This document shows, in pieces, positions 52,266 through 62,020 of a stretch of DNA of 64,000 nt (the first letter of the stretch is position 1; each line of letters begins with the position of its first letter). The stretch covers positions 248,001 to 312,000 of the forward strand of contig NZ_SACJ01000003.1 of assembly GCF_004016525.1 (NCBI RefSeq), read 5' to 3'. A program made the translations under genes and the position numbers. Under the pieces are notes generated by a model, which was given only the letters and a program-made list of their open reading frames with translations, ran no database searches and had not been told where the DNA came from. Origin of the DNA: Flavobacterium sufflavum. GTDB taxonomy: Bacteria > Bacteroidota > Bacteroidia > Flavobacteriales > Flavobacteriaceae.

Positions 52266-52946
52266 CTAAAAGAATAATTGACTCGACTTATCTTTTTGCA
52301 GATTTAATTTTCCATCGATAGAACAATTAAGCATTGATTTATTTTTTAAGCTCCCTAATACATTTTCAATACTTTTATCCGAATCTATGTTAAGATCTGT
52401 TTTATCCAATTGCAATTGTAATTTTTTAATATTATCACCTCTAAAACGCACATAAGAATCTTGAGAAGTAAGACTTACAAATACTGTTTCATTTAATTCT
52501 CCTGTTAATTCAGATTTATTCATAGTAATCCTCAAAGAATCAGCTTTAAATTTCTCCATTCGAACATTTGAGTTTTCTTTAATTATAATACTTTTTACGT
52601 TTAAACAAGAAACATAAGTTAGATTTCGGGTATGTCTTACTTGATCTTTTTTTAATTGAACCGAAGAAATGAAAAGAGTATCATTTCGAACCACAAAAGA
52701 ACCAATATCAGGAAGAGTATTTTTCAAATAGGTCTGTGTTATTTTGTTTTCCTTTTCACTTTTTAAACTAAAAATTGCACTAGGCTCTGCTACGACAACT
52801 GAAAAAGGAGGTAGTAGTTTTTCTTGCTTTACAAAATCAGCTTTATCATCAACTCCTTTATAATATTTAGAACCCATAAATAATAAGATAATCCCTCCAA
52901 AAAGAAAGATTAAAAAAGAAAGAAATATGATGTTAGATATTTTCAT
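52266..52946 (-). CDS. Single-span membrane protein with GIN-like beta domain
   Basis: The 226-residue protein has an N-terminal membrane anchor ('IIFLSFLIFLFGGIILLFMGS', residues 5-26) and a regular beta-strand region resembling DUF2807-type repeats ('LNVKSIIIKENSNVRMEKFKADSLRITMNKSELTG' in style). I do not recognise a defined family. It overlaps the end of the GntR gene by 14 bases and so belongs to the same operon as the ABC transporter. Confidence 0.72.
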   Translation of the reverse strand: MKISNIIFLSFLIFLFGGIILLFMGSKYYKGVDDKADFVKQEKLLPPFSVVVAEPSAIFSLKSEKENKITQTYLKNTLPDIGSFVVRNDTLFISSVQLKKDQVRHTRNLTYVSCLNVKSIIIKENSNVRMEKFKADSLRITMNKSELTGELNETVFVSLTSQDSYVRFRGDNIKKLQLQLDKTDLNIDSDKSIENVLGSLKNKSMLNCSIDGKLNLQKDKSSQLFF

Positions 52947-53310
52947 GATCGTTATTTTTAATAGTCGTTAGTAATTCGTTTAAATCGGCACTGTTTAGTT
53001 GGAGTAACTTTACTTTAAGAAGGAAATCTGGTAAATCCTGACTGAAAAAACTGGTTTTTTCATTGGCTTTAATGAGCTCGAAAGCTTTTTCGGAAACAAA
53101 AAATCCAATGCCCCGTTTGTTGTCAAAAATCCCGGATTCTTGCAAATTAGCATAAGCCCGCATGACCGTGTTGTGATTCACTTCAAACTCAGCAGCCAAA
53201 TCCCGCACCGAAGCCACCCGATCACCCGATTGCAATTGCCCTTCCAAAATTTGCCTACAGAGATTATCTACTATTTGCAGATAAATCCCTTTGGTTGATT
53301 TAAAATCCAT
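52933..53310 (-). CDS. GntR-family regulator, YtrA subfamily
   Basis: The 125-residue protein has the GntR winged helix ('GIYLQIVDNLCRQILEGQLQSGDRVASVRDLAAEFEVNHNTVMRAYANLQESGIF') and a short C-terminal part, the size of YtrA-type regulators. It follows the permease gene by 1 base, in an operon headed by a palindrome typical of this subfamily, so self-repression of the ABC operon is inferred. Confidence 0.92.
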   Translation of the reverse strand: MDFKSTKGIYLQIVDNLCRQILEGQLQSGDRVASVRDLAAEFEVNHNTVMRAYANLQESGIFDNKRGIGFFVSEKAFELIKANEKTSFFSQDLPDFLLKVKLLQLNSADLNELLTTIKNNDHENI

Positions 53311-53311
53311 A

Positions 53312-54139
53312 TTAAGCCTCCTTTTCTTTTAATTTAAAATAAGCGATTGGCAAAAAGAATACCCAAGAAAGTAACGACAAGGATAACAAGGAAAATTCAG
53401 TACTGTCAAAATTATCAGTCACTTGAAAAGCATAAAATTGTATATCAAAAAATCGAGGTGATGAATAAAAAACATTAGATAGTAACATTGAAAACAAAAT
53501 ACCGCTAAAGAATAGAATAATGGAAATTACTACAGTTTTGACCAAAGCATATCTTTTAAAGAAAGTTGATCCAGCAAAGAGATAAGTTCCGTAAGAGAAA
53601 AAACCAAAAATCATAAGCAGTATCTGCCAAGTATCCCACAACTTACCCTCTCTGGTTACTAAAAGGCAATATTCAAAATAAGGTACTTTAACCGGATCAA
53701 AAAATTGATTTCCATTAATCATTTCCGGAAGTAAAGAAGCTTTGGCTAAACGAATGGCAATCCAAAAAATTCCCAAAGCTATAGGAATAAAAAATCCTAT
53801 CCTCAATAAAAACTGCACTAGAAACTTTTCGAATGTCGATCCTGGAATCAATAAATAATTAGCAGTTTTAATTTTATCGGTAAAATCAGGAAATGCAGTG
53901 CCTACAATAACCCCCACTCCCATCATAAAAAACACAAAACAAACCATATAAAAAATATTGATACTTTCGGCATAACTCATTATACTGCCTTTACTAGAAC
54001 TAAGAAACCAATAGGTCAATAAATAAGTTATCAATCCCAATCCAAGAATAGCCAAAAGATATTTTGTTCTATTAATTAATAAATCTTGCTGGAATAAACG
54101 AACAAATCGATTCAAATTAAAATGGTTATTAAACGGCAT
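53312..54139 (-). CDS. ABC transporter permease-like membrane protein
   Basis: The 275-residue protein has about six membrane spans and no other domain. It overlaps the ATPase gene by 11 bases, and GntR follows after 1 base. The arrangement ATPase-permease-GntR fits YtrA-type exporters that handle cell-envelope compounds or antibiotics. The substrate is not readable. Confidence 0.82.
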   Translation of the reverse strand: MPFNNHFNLNRFVRLFQQDLLINRTKYLLAILGLGLITYLLTYWFLSSSKGSIMSYAESINIFYMVCFVFFMMGVGVIVGTAFPDFTDKIKTANYLLIPGSTFEKFLVQFLLRIGFFIPIALGIFWIAIRLAKASLLPEMINGNQFFDPVKVPYFEYCLLVTREGKLWDTWQILLMIFGFFSYGTYLFAGSTFFKRYALVKTVVISIILFFSGILFSMLLSNVFYSSPRFFDIQFYAFQVTDNFDSTEFSLLSLSLLSWVFFLPIAYFKLKEKEA

Positions 54140-54965
54140 GGCTTATAGATTTTAAGGTTACTTTATTGATAATGGCATTAAAAAGCAGTTCGATGTCTAT
54201 TTCGGTTTCTTCGAGTTCATCTGCTGGTGTTATGATTCGGTAACCGCCCAGACATTTCTCCTGATAAATTGGGGTTTCTATTCCCGCCAAACTGGCTACG
54301 GTTTTAAATTGCCATTGTTTACTGATATCAAAAATAGTTTCGTTGTAAACCATTTTCCCTTCATCAAGAACTACTATTGTATCAATAATGGTTTCAATGT
54401 CTTTTACCTGATGAGTCGAAATCAAAACCAATTGTTCCTCGGAAACTGAACTGACCAATATTTTTCGGAACAAACTCTTGGACGGAATATCCAAACCATT
54501 TGTTGGTTCGTCCAGAATAAGCAAACTGCAATTAGTTGATAAGGCAAAAGCAATCAGGAATTTCTTGCGTTGTCCATGCGAAAGTCCGTTCAGGTTTTTT
54601 TTAGATTCTAATTCGAATTCCTGCAAAATGCGGTTCATTTTTTCATAATCGAATTTAGGATACAAAGGAGCGGTTGCCTTTATATACAATGCAATAGTTA
54701 TCGAAGGAAACGAAAACTCCTCAGAAACCATATAGAGGTCCGACAAAAAATCAGGCAATCGATCAAAAGGTTTAAAACCATTAATGTTCAATTCTCCAAT
54801 TTGTGGTTTTAGTAAACCCGTAATCAGCTTAAGAAAAGTTGATTTACCGGCACCATTTTTACCCAGCAATCCGACTATACTTCCATTTTGCTGCTCAAAA
54901 GATAAATCAGTAAACAAAGCGTCCTGCTTTTTGTACTGAAACGTTAAGTGTTGAATGCTTATCAT
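54129..54965 (-). CDS. ABC transporter ATP-binding protein
   Basis: The 278-residue product from 'MISIQHLTFQYKKQDALF' has Walker A 'GLLGKNGAGKSTFLKL', the Q-loop region, signature 'LSHGQRKKFLIAFAL' (a variant of LSGGQ), Walker B 'LLILDEPTNGLD', and the H-loop 'ISTHQVKDIE'. A start 12 codons upstream would overlap the palindromic operator at 54980-55001, so this start is chosen. It is the first gene of the GntR operon. Confidence 0.93.
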   Translation of the reverse strand: MISIQHLTFQYKKQDALFTDLSFEQQNGSIVGLLGKNGAGKSTFLKLITGLLKPQIGELNINGFKPFDRLPDFLSDLYMVSEEFSFPSITIALYIKATAPLYPKFDYEKMNRILQEFELESKKNLNGLSHGQRKKFLIAFALSTNCSLLILDEPTNGLDIPSKSLFRKILVSSVSEEQLVLISTHQVKDIETIIDTIVVLDEGKMVYNETIFDISKQWQFKTVASLAGIETPIYQEKCLGGYRIITPADELEETEIDIELLFNAIINKVTLKSISHAV

Positions 54966-54979
54966 AATATATTTTATTA

Positions 54980-55001
54980 GTGTACTAGTTTTGTAGTACA
55001 C
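54980..55001. promoter_or_regulatory. Palindromic operator for the GntR regulator
   Basis: GTGTACTA-N6-TAGTACAC is a perfect 8-6-8 palindrome 15 bases upstream of the ATPase start. This resembles the operators of YtrA-type GntR repressors. It should be the binding site of the GntR protein encoded in the operon. Confidence 0.72.
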
Positions 55002-55210
55002 AAAGAAATAAAATTATTGTTAAACCAACAAGTGTTTTTATAAAAAATCTTACTTTTTTCACTTCAAAAAACTAAAAACCAAGCTATAACTGAGAAAAAG
55101 CCAACTAAAATTTAACTACAAACATTATCTAAATCATCTATTTCTATTCTATAAACAATAACTTAACCTTTTGTTTCAAGTCTTTTAATCCGTTTTGTTG
55201 ATGAGCTTAA

Positions 55211-55218
55211 TAAATTTG
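55211..55218 (+). promoter_or_regulatory. -7 element for hybrid kinase gene
   Basis: TAAATTTG, an exact TANNTTTG match, lies 22 bases before the TTG start. This supports a start at 55241 and not at the out-of-frame ATG at 55201. No good -33 is seen. Confidence 0.45.
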
Positions 55219-55240
55219 CAGAGCATTAAATACAATACCC

Positions 55241-57475
55241 TTGAAATTTTTCTTCAACAATTTACGTTACTTCAGAACACAAATATTTTTATCCTTTTCA
55301 TCAATGATTGCATTGATTGTGGTTTGGTTTATGTTTTACCTCTACATCGACCGCAAAGTAGATCATCTGAATAATTTCACTTATAAATCCTATAGAATTT
55401 CGCAGGAATTCAGCTCGAACATAAAAAATTTTCAAACCTTTTTATTATCCGGATACAAAGGGAAAGACTTTTACATCCATCACAATCAAAAAGACCTAAA
55501 ACTCTATATAGACCATTTAAAAAGGCAAAAAAAAGAAATCGATTTACTTTTCAATGAATCGAAAGAATTGAACATTGGCAGTAATCCCACCATGACTGCA
55601 GTTTCAAGAAAAATAGATCACCTTTATACTATCGTAAACCAGTTTAAAGAAATAGCATTAATCAGGGGATTTAAAGATTACGGAATTGAAGGAAAAATGA
55701 GAAACAAAGCCCATTTTCTCGAAGAAAAATCCTCATTAGACAAAATTACTTTACTCCAGTTTCGCAGGCACGAGAAAGATTATCTGTTGCGTTCGGACAA
55801 AACTTCCATCAAAAAATTTGAAAGCTTGTTCCATCAGACTTTGAAAGAAAAAAACATTGATGTGCTGACCAAGCAAGTACTTATTGACTACAAAACCAAT
55901 TTTGATTCTTTGGTAAAATTGAGTTCACAACTGGGAGTTTCAGAAAATCAGGGATTGTACAAAAAAATAAATCAAATCAATGGATTTATTGAAAACTCCT
56001 TTGTTCAAATCATAGCCCACAATAAAAAAAGGATCAATGAACTAAAAGAAACCTTATTTTATGTGCAATTATCTCAAACCTTACTCATGGCATTAATTGC
56101 CTTGTTATTGTGTATTTACATTTCTAAATATTTCACTAAAGACATTCAACTGCTTTCATTGGATATTTCAAACTACATAAAATCCAATTTCAAGGAAGCT
56201 GTATCCGATATAAATCATGATTCCTCCATCAGGGAAGTCGATTTCCTATTAAAGAGTTACGGAATATTAAAAGAAAAGCTGTCTGAAAACATTATCTTCT
56301 TAGAAAAGAAAACGGAACAGGCTAATAAAACGGCAGCCTTCAAAACGCAATTTCTTGCCAATATGAGTCACGAAATCCGATCTCCTCTTAACGGCGTTAT
56401 CGGAATGCTGAACATGCTTAAAACAAGCTCCTTAAACAGCGAACAAACAGAACATATAGAAATTGCCGAACACAGTGCCAACCATCTTTTGGGCATTGTA
56501 AATATGATTCTGGATCATTCTAAAATGGAAGCCGGCAAAATGAAACTGGAGAAACACCCTATTCATCTTAAAAAAGAGTTATCTAAACTGATTCGGTTAT
56601 TCGAATACCGTATTAAAGACAAAAACATAGCATTACACTTTAATTTTGACGAGAACATTGACAGCAATATCTTTTGCGATAATTTAAGATTACAACAGGT
56701 ATTAATCAATCTTTTGGACAATGCCATTAAATTTACTTCCGAAGGAGATGTAAAACTCGAAGTACGATTAGTCAAAAAAGAAAACAAGCTGCAATATCTA
56801 AATTTCCGAATCATGGATTCTGGAATTGGTATCGATGTGAATAAAACAGAACAATTGCTATTAGCCTTTGAACAGGCCGATTTAACAACAACCCGAAAAT
56901 ATGGAGGAACAGGACTTGGCTTGACCATTTCAAACCAATTAATACATTTAATGAAAGGTTCCAAATTAAATATAATCGCATTAGAAGAAGGCGGTTCCAG
57001 TTTTAGTTTCGACATTCCGTTTTCACTAAATACCGATTCTTTACCTATTGAAAATCAAGACACTCTATCTCATGATACTGATAAAAAAAGTATCCAAAAA
57101 GCCTTAATTGTAGAAGACAATATCATCAATCAAAAGGTTTTAAAAAAGCTATTAGACAAATTAAACATTCCTAATACTATTGCTAATAATGGGCTGGAAG
57201 CTGTTTTACTTTTCGAAAAAAACGACTACGATATTATTTTCATGGATTTGCACATGCCTGAAATGGACGGATTTGAAGCCACAAAAAAAATCCATTCATT
57301 AGCTAAATACAAATTGAGAAATATTCCAATTGTTGCAGTAACTGCCAGCGCTTTTGATGAAGATAAAACCAAAGCAATAGCCAGTGGTATGGACGATTTT
57401 GTAACAAAACCTATTGTTTTGAAAAATCTTGAAGAAACCATTGCCAAGCAGATGGAACAATATCATTATTCATAA
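55241..57475 (+). CDS. Hybrid sensor histidine kinase
   Basis: The 744-residue protein starts at TTG ('MKFFFNNLRYFRTQIFLSFSSMI'). It has a membrane span at about 14-33, a helical extracytoplasmic sensor with 'LLQFRRHEKDYLLRSDKTSIKKFE' typical of methyl-accepting or HBM-like sensors, a second span at about 283-300, HisKA with H377 ('ANMSHEIRSPLNG'), HATPase_c ('NLLDNAIKFTSEG', 'DSGIGID', 'GGTGLGL'), and a receiver with D669 ('IIFMDLHMPEMDG'). It lies alone between the ABC operon and folD. Confidence 0.93.
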   Translation: MKFFFNNLRYFRTQIFLSFSSMIALIVVWFMFYLYIDRKVDHLNNFTYKSYRISQEFSSNIKNFQTFLLSGYKGKDFYIHHNQKDLKLYIDHLKRQKKEIDLLFNESKELNIGSNPTMTAVSRKIDHLYTIVNQFKEIALIRGFKDYGIEGKMRNKAHFLEEKSSLDKITLLQFRRHEKDYLLRSDKTSIKKFESLFHQTLKEKNIDVLTKQVLIDYKTNFDSLVKLSSQLGVSENQGLYKKINQINGFIENSFVQIIAHNKKRINELKETLFYVQLSQTLLMALIALLLCIYISKYFTKDIQLLSLDISNYIKSNFKEAVSDINHDSSIREVDFLLKSYGILKEKLSENIIFLEKKTEQANKTAAFKTQFLANMSHEIRSPLNGVIGMLNMLKTSSLNSEQTEHIEIAEHSANHLLGIVNMILDHSKMEAGKMKLEKHPIHLKKELSKLIRLFEYRIKDKNIALHFNFDENIDSNIFCDNLRLQQVLINLLDNAIKFTSEGDVKLEVRLVKKENKLQYLNFRIMDSGIGIDVNKTEQLLLAFEQADLTTTRKYGGTGLGLTISNQLIHLMKGSKLNIIALEEGGSSFSFDIPFSLNTDSLPIENQDTLSHDTDKKSIQKALIVEDNIINQKVLKKLLDKLNIPNTIANNGLEAVLLFEKNDYDIIFMDLHMPEMDGFEATKKIHSLAKYKLRNIPIVAVTASAFDEDKTKAIASGMDDFVTKPIVLKNLEETIAKQMEQYHYS

Positions 57476-57481
57476 AAACAC

Positions 57482-57507
57482 AAAACCCAAGATTTCTCTT
57501 GGGTTTT
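57482..57507. terminator. Bidirectional terminator
   Basis: AAAACCCAAGA (57482-57492) pairs with TCTTGGGTTTT (57497-57507) with a 4-base loop. It lies between the converging kinase gene and folD. Confidence 0.85.
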
Positions 57508-57532
57508 ATTGTATCATAAAATATATAATAAA

Positions 57533-58414
57533 CTATTTTCTACTTCTGATTTTTCTAGCTAGAAGTGTGTTTTTCAATAACATTGCAATAGTCATTGGTC
57601 CTACTCCACCAGGAACTGGTGTAATAAAAGATGATTTTTTACTTACTCCGTCAAAATCAACATCTCCTTTAATTACATATCCTTTTGAGTTTGTAGCATC
57701 CTCCACACGGGTAATTCCCACATCAATAATAACTACACCATCTTTTACCATATCAGCCTTTAAAAATTCCGGTACTCCTAAAGCCGTAATAATGATATCG
57801 GCATTTTTAGTATATTCTTCTAAATTTTTAGTACGACTGTGAGTCAAAGTAACAGTTGAATCACCAGGATTTCCTTTACGGCTCATCAAAATACTCATAG
57901 GACGACCTACAATATGACTACGCCCAATTACAACGGTGTGTTTTCCTGAAGTTTCAACCTTGTAACGCTCTAACAACTCCATAATTCCAAAAGGAGTAGC
58001 CGGCAAAAACGTTTCCATTTCTAAAGCCATACGTCCAAAGTTAGTAGGATGAAAACCATCTACATCTTTTTGAGGGTCAATAGCTAAAAGGATTTTTTCC
58101 TCGTCGATATGTTTTGGCAAAGGCAATTGAACAATATAACCATCTAAGTCTTCATTCTCATTCAACTCTTTGATTTTGTCTAATAATTCAGCTTCAGTAA
58201 TGGTTTCCGGCAAAGCTACCAAAGTAGAATCGAAACCAATTTGCTCGCAAGAGCGTACTTTACTACCTACATAAGTTAAACTTGCACCATTATTTCCAAC
58301 AATAACAGCTGCTAAATGAGGTACTTTTTCCCCATTGGCTTTCATTTGTTGTACTTCGGCTGCGATTTCTTTTTTAATATCTTCCGAAGTTTTTTTTCCG
58401 TCTAGTATTTGCAT
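57533..58414 (-). CDS. folD: Bifunctional methylenetetrahydrofolate dehydrogenase/cyclohydrolase
   Basis: The 293-residue enzyme interconverts 5,10-methylene- and 10-formyl-THF. Signatures are '[23 protein letters not shown]' (with the catalytic Lys in YVxSK), '[14 protein letters not shown]', '[17 protein letters not shown]', and '[21 protein letters not shown]'. It follows ffh after 78 bases on the minus strand. Confidence 0.96.
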   Translation of the reverse strand: MQILDGKKTSEDIKKEIAAEVQQMKANGEKVPHLAAVIVGNNGASLTYVGSKVRSCEQIGFDSTLVALPETITEAELLDKIKELNENEDLDGYIVQLPLPKHIDEEKILLAIDPQKDVDGFHPTNFGRMALEMETFLPATPFGIMELLERYKVETSGKHTVVIGRSHIVGRPMSILMSRKGNPGDSTVTLTHSRTKNLEEYTKNADIIITALGVPEFLKADMVKDGVVIIDVGITRVEDATNSKGYVIKGDVDFDGVSKKSSFITPVPGGVGPMTIAMLLKNTLLARKIRSRK

Positions 58415-58447
58415 TGTTATTTTTAGTTATGGGTTATCAGTTATAAT

Positions 58448-58471
58448 TTATGAGTTATATAAAACTCATAA
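58448..58471. repeat. Inverted repeat between ffh and folD
   Basis: TTATGAGTT (58448-58456) pairs with AACTCATAA (58463-58471), with a further 'ATAACTCA' unit downstream. It may reduce read-through or shape the message between the two genes. Confidence 0.45.
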
Positions 58472-58492
58472 TTCATAACTCACAATTTATAA

Positions 58493-59851
58493 TTATTTCA
58501 TTCCCGGCATTCCACCTGGCATTCCTTTCATACCGCCCATCATTTTCATCAGGTTTTTTCCGCCTGGGCCTTGCATCATTTTCATCATTTTACTCATTTG
58601 GTCAAACTGTTTCATTAACTGGTTTACCTGCTCCACTTTAGTCCCTGAACCCTTAGCTATTCTTGCTTTTCTTTTTACATCAATCAAAGCAGGTTTTTTT
58701 CTTTCTAATGGAGTCATCGAATAGATAATAGCTTCAATATGTTTGAAAGCATCATCTTCAATTTGAACATCTTTCATGGCTTTAGAAGCTCCCGGTATCA
58801 TTCCTACCAAATCCTTCATATTACCCATTTTCTTTACTTGTTGAATCTGGGTCAGGAAATCATCAAAACCAAATTCATTCTTTGCGATCTTCTTTTGTAA
58901 TTTTCTGGCTTCTTCTTCGTCAAATTGCTCTTGCGCTCTTTCAACCAAAGAAACAACGTCTCCCATCCCAAGGATACGTTCCGCCATACGGTCTGGATAG
59001 AAAACATCAATTGCTTCCATTTTTTCACCAGTACCTACAAATTTAATTGGTTTATTAACAACCGATTTAATAGACAAGGCTGCTCCACCACGGGTATCAC
59101 CATCTAGTTTAGTCAGGATAACACCATCAAAGTTCAAGATATCGTTAAAAGCTTTTGCAGTATTTACTGCATCTTGCCCTGTCATCGAATCCACAACAAA
59201 TAAGGTTTCCTGTGGCTTAATAGCAGCGTGAACACGTGCAATTTCGTCCATCATCTCCTTATCTACAGCCAAACGACCTGCTGTATCGACAATAACCACA
59301 TTAAATCCGTTTGCTTTAGCATGCTTAATAGCGTTTTGTGCAATATCAACAGGATTTTTATTCTCAGGCTCTGAATATACTTCAACACCTATTTGGTCTC
59401 CCACCACATGCAACTGATTAATCGCCGCAGGACGGTAAATATCACAAGCTACCAAAAGTGTTTTTTTGTTCTTTTTTGTTTGAAGATAATTAGCCAATTT
59501 CCCGGAAAAAGTAGTCTTTCCAGAACCTTGTAAACCTGACATCAAAATCACAGAAGGCGTTCCCTGCAAATTAATTCCTGCTACGTCACCTCCCATTAAT
59601 TCAGTCAACTCGTCTTTAACCAACTTTACCAATAATTGTCCTGGCTGTAAAGTAGTTAATACGTCCTGACCTATCGCCTTATCTTTTACTCTGGCAGTAA
59701 AATCTTTGGCAATTTTAAAATTCACATCGGCATCAAGTAACGCACGACGCACTTCTTTTAATGTATCAGCAACGTTTACTTCGGTAATTTTACCGTGACC
59801 TTTTAATATATGAAAAGCTTTATCTAATTTTTCGCTTAAATTATCGAACAT
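58493..59851 (-). CDS. ffh: Signal recognition particle protein Ffh
   Basis: The 452-residue GTPase targets nascent proteins to the membrane. It has the N domain, the G domain with 'GLQGSGKTTFSGKLA' near residue 108, 'DTAGRLAVDKEMM', 'TKLDGDTRGGAALS', and a methionine-rich M domain ending 'GGMKGMPGGMPGMK'. A full -33/-7 promoter is placed upstream. Confidence 0.97.
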   Translation of the reverse strand: MFDNLSEKLDKAFHILKGHGKITEVNVADTLKEVRRALLDADVNFKIAKDFTARVKDKAIGQDVLTTLQPGQLLVKLVKDELTELMGGDVAGINLQGTPSVILMSGLQGSGKTTFSGKLANYLQTKKNKKTLLVACDIYRPAAINQLHVVGDQIGVEVYSEPENKNPVDIAQNAIKHAKANGFNVVIVDTAGRLAVDKEMMDEIARVHAAIKPQETLFVVDSMTGQDAVNTAKAFNDILNFDGVILTKLDGDTRGGAALSIKSVVNKPIKFVGTGEKMEAIDVFYPDRMAERILGMGDVVSLVERAQEQFDEEEARKLQKKIAKNEFGFDDFLTQIQQVKKMGNMKDLVGMIPGASKAMKDVQIEDDAFKHIEAIIYSMTPLERKKPALIDVKRKARIAKGSGTKVEQVNQLMKQFDQMSKMMKMMQGPGGKNLMKMMGGMKGMPGGMPGMK

Positions 59852-59873
59852 AGTATTATTTTTTTTTGAAATG

Positions 59874-59903
59874 CAAAGATAAACTAATTAGATAATTAGG
59901 CAA
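59874..59903 (-). promoter_or_regulatory. Promoter of ffh
   Basis: On the minus strand TTG (59901-59903) and TATCTTTG (59874-59881) are separated by 19 bases, matching the Bacteroidota consensus. The leader would be about 15-20 bases. Confidence 0.65.
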
Positions 59904-59987
59904 TTACATAATTAGTTTATTGGCATTGATTTTAAACTTTATTAAACATAGAAACAACTTCAAAAAGAAGTCGTTTTTATCCTATAA

Positions 59988-61766
59988 TTACATTCTTTCA
60001 GGAACATTAATCCCTAACAAACTAAAAGAAGCAGCAATAGTATCGGCTACTTTTTTAGACAATTGTACTCTGAATATTTTGGTATCCAAATCAGCTTCAC
60101 CAAGAATTGGCACCGCCTGATAGAATGAATTGTATTCTTTTACCAAATCATAAGTATAATTGGCCAATAAAGCCGGACTGTGATTTTGGGCTCCATTTTG
60201 AATTACTTCCGGGAACAATTCCAATTGTTTAATCAATTCTTTTTCTTTTTCGTGCAAAGTTTCAACTTTAGAAACATTCGAAAAATCAAAATCAGCCTTT
60301 CTTATAATCGACTGGATTCTGGCATAAGTATATTGAATAAACGGTCCTGTGTTTCCGGCAAAATCAACTGATTCTTCAGGATTAAACAAAATACGTTTTT
60401 TAGGATCTACTTTTAAGATATAGTATTTCAAAGCACCAAGACCAATAGTCTTGAACAATTTTGCTTTTTCTTCTTCTGAATAACCGTCTAACTTCCCTAA
60501 TTCTTCAGAGATTTTTTGAGCCGTATCGGTCATTTCCTGCATCAAATCATCGGCATCAACTACGGTTCCTTCACGGGATTTCATTTTTCCGGAAGGCAAA
60601 TCCACCATCCCATAAGACAAATGGAATAGATTTTCAGACCAGTCAAAACCTAGTTTTTTCAAGATTAAGAACAACACTTTAAAATGATAATCCTGCTCAT
60701 TTCCTACGGTATATACCATTCCGCCTACATCCGGATAATCTTTTACACGCTGGATTGCCGTTCCAATATCCTGAGTCATATACACTGCGGTTCCGTCAGA
60801 ACGCAGTACAATTTTACGGTCTAAACCTTCAGCAGTCAAATCAATCCAAACCGAACCGTCAGGATCTTTTTCGAAAATCCCTTTTTCCAAGCCTATTTGA
60901 ACCACATCTTTACCTAACAAATAGGTATTGCTTTCGTAGTAATAACTATCAAAATCAACGCCCATACTTTTGTAAGTTGCAGCAAATCCATCATAAACCC
61001 ATTGGTTCATGGTTTTCCAAAGCTCAACCACTTCTTCATCACCGGCTTCCCATTTGCGAAGCATATCTTGTGCTTCCAGAATAATTGGTGCTTGCTTTTT
61101 AGCTTCTTCTTCAGTTTTTCCCTGAGCCATTAATTGGTTGATTTCTTCTTTGTAAGCCTTATCAAAAGCCACATAAAAATTCCCCACTAATTTATCGCCT
61201 TTTAATCCCGTTGATTCCGGAGTCTGGTCTTTACCAAATTTTTGCCAGGCCAACATCGACTTACAGATATGAATTCCTCTATCGTTGATGATTTGGGTTT
61301 TATATACTTTTTTACCCGAAGCTTTGATAATTTCAGCTACCGAATAACCTAATAAATTATTACGAACGTGACCTAAATGCAACGGTTTATTGGTGTTTGG
61401 AGAAGAATATTCAACCATTACCGCCTTGTCTTCGGGATTTGGAGTCACAAAACCATATTTGACATTATCTTTAATTCCGTTGAAAAAATTCAAATAATGC
61501 GCATCTGAAATCACAATATTCAAAAAACCGGAAACCACGTTAAATTTGGATACCTCAGCAACATTATCCACTAAATAGTTTCCTATTTTATTTCCTAATT
61601 CAACGGGATTACTTTTTATGATTTTCAACAAAGGGAAAATTACCATGGTAATATCGCCTTCAAATTCCTTACGTGTGGCCTGAAATTCTATTTTATCAAC
61701 TGTTGTATCAAATAAAACCTGAATTGCATTTTGTATAGATGGCGTAAGCGTTTGTGATAATGTCAT
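59988..61766 (-). CDS. argS: Arginyl-tRNA synthetase
   Basis: The 592-residue class I synthetase charges tRNA-Arg. The start is taken at 'MTLSQTLTPSIQ'; the in-frame ATG 28 codons upstream lies beyond the -7 box and is not conserved. Motifs are 'SSPNTNKPLHLGHVRNN' (HIGH as HLGH), the 'KMKSREG' loop in place of KMSKS, and the DALR anticodon domain ending 'SLLGINVPERM'. A TATCTTTG -7 box lies 25 bases upstream. Confidence 0.96.
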   Translation of the reverse strand: MTLSQTLTPSIQNAIQVLFDTTVDKIEFQATRKEFEGDITMVIFPLLKIIKSNPVELGNKIGNYLVDNVAEVSKFNVVSGFLNIVISDAHYLNFFNGIKDNVKYGFVTPNPEDKAVMVEYSSPNTNKPLHLGHVRNNLLGYSVAEIIKASGKKVYKTQIINDRGIHICKSMLAWQKFGKDQTPESTGLKGDKLVGNFYVAFDKAYKEEINQLMAQGKTEEEAKKQAPIILEAQDMLRKWEAGDEEVVELWKTMNQWVYDGFAATYKSMGVDFDSYYYESNTYLLGKDVVQIGLEKGIFEKDPDGSVWIDLTAEGLDRKIVLRSDGTAVYMTQDIGTAIQRVKDYPDVGGMVYTVGNEQDYHFKVLFLILKKLGFDWSENLFHLSYGMVDLPSGKMKSREGTVVDADDLMQEMTDTAQKISEELGKLDGYSEEEKAKLFKTIGLGALKYYILKVDPKKRILFNPEESVDFAGNTGPFIQYTYARIQSIIRKADFDFSNVSKVETLHEKEKELIKQLELFPEVIQNGAQNHSPALLANYTYDLVKEYNSFYQAVPILGEADLDTKIFRVQLSKKVADTIAASFSLLGINVPERM

Positions 61767-61791
61767 TTTGTATATGAATTTATAAAGTGCG

Positions 61792-61799
61792 CAAAGATA
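61792..61799 (-). promoter_or_regulatory. -7 element for argS
   Basis: The minus strand reads TATCTTTG, an exact TANNTTTG match, 26 bases before the chosen argS start. No TTG partner at 19 bases. Confidence 0.45.
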
Positions 61800-61975
61800 G
61801 TTATTATACGGTAATTGGGAAATTGGAAAACAAGATAATTTCCCGTACAACCATTCGCCTTTATTATGCGTCTTAAAGATGTAGAAACACTGACGTTTTT
61901 GACTATTACAAAATAAATTTTACTTTTTGTAAAAAAATAGTACCTTGTATTACATAATACTATCTAAAAAACACA

Positions 61976-61983
61976 TACCTTTG
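61976..61983 (+). promoter_or_regulatory. -7 element for the outer-membrane receptor gene
   Basis: TACCTTTG, an exact TANNTTTG match, lies 37 bases before the ATG at 62021. The rest of the 254-base gap from argS holds nothing recognised. Confidence 0.5.
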
Positions 61984-62020
61984 TTTCAATCATTTAAAAA
62001 AATAACCAAACCGCATAATC

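Noticed and set aside
57429..57842. 137-residue plus-strand frame over folD
   Set aside because: It is antisense to folD and includes the terminator; composition is not protein-like.
36498..61983. Complete promoters at every TANNTTTG match
   Set aside because: Most lack a TTG at 17-23 bases. In AT-rich DNA such matches occur by chance, so only 690-719 and 59874-59903 are called as full promoters.
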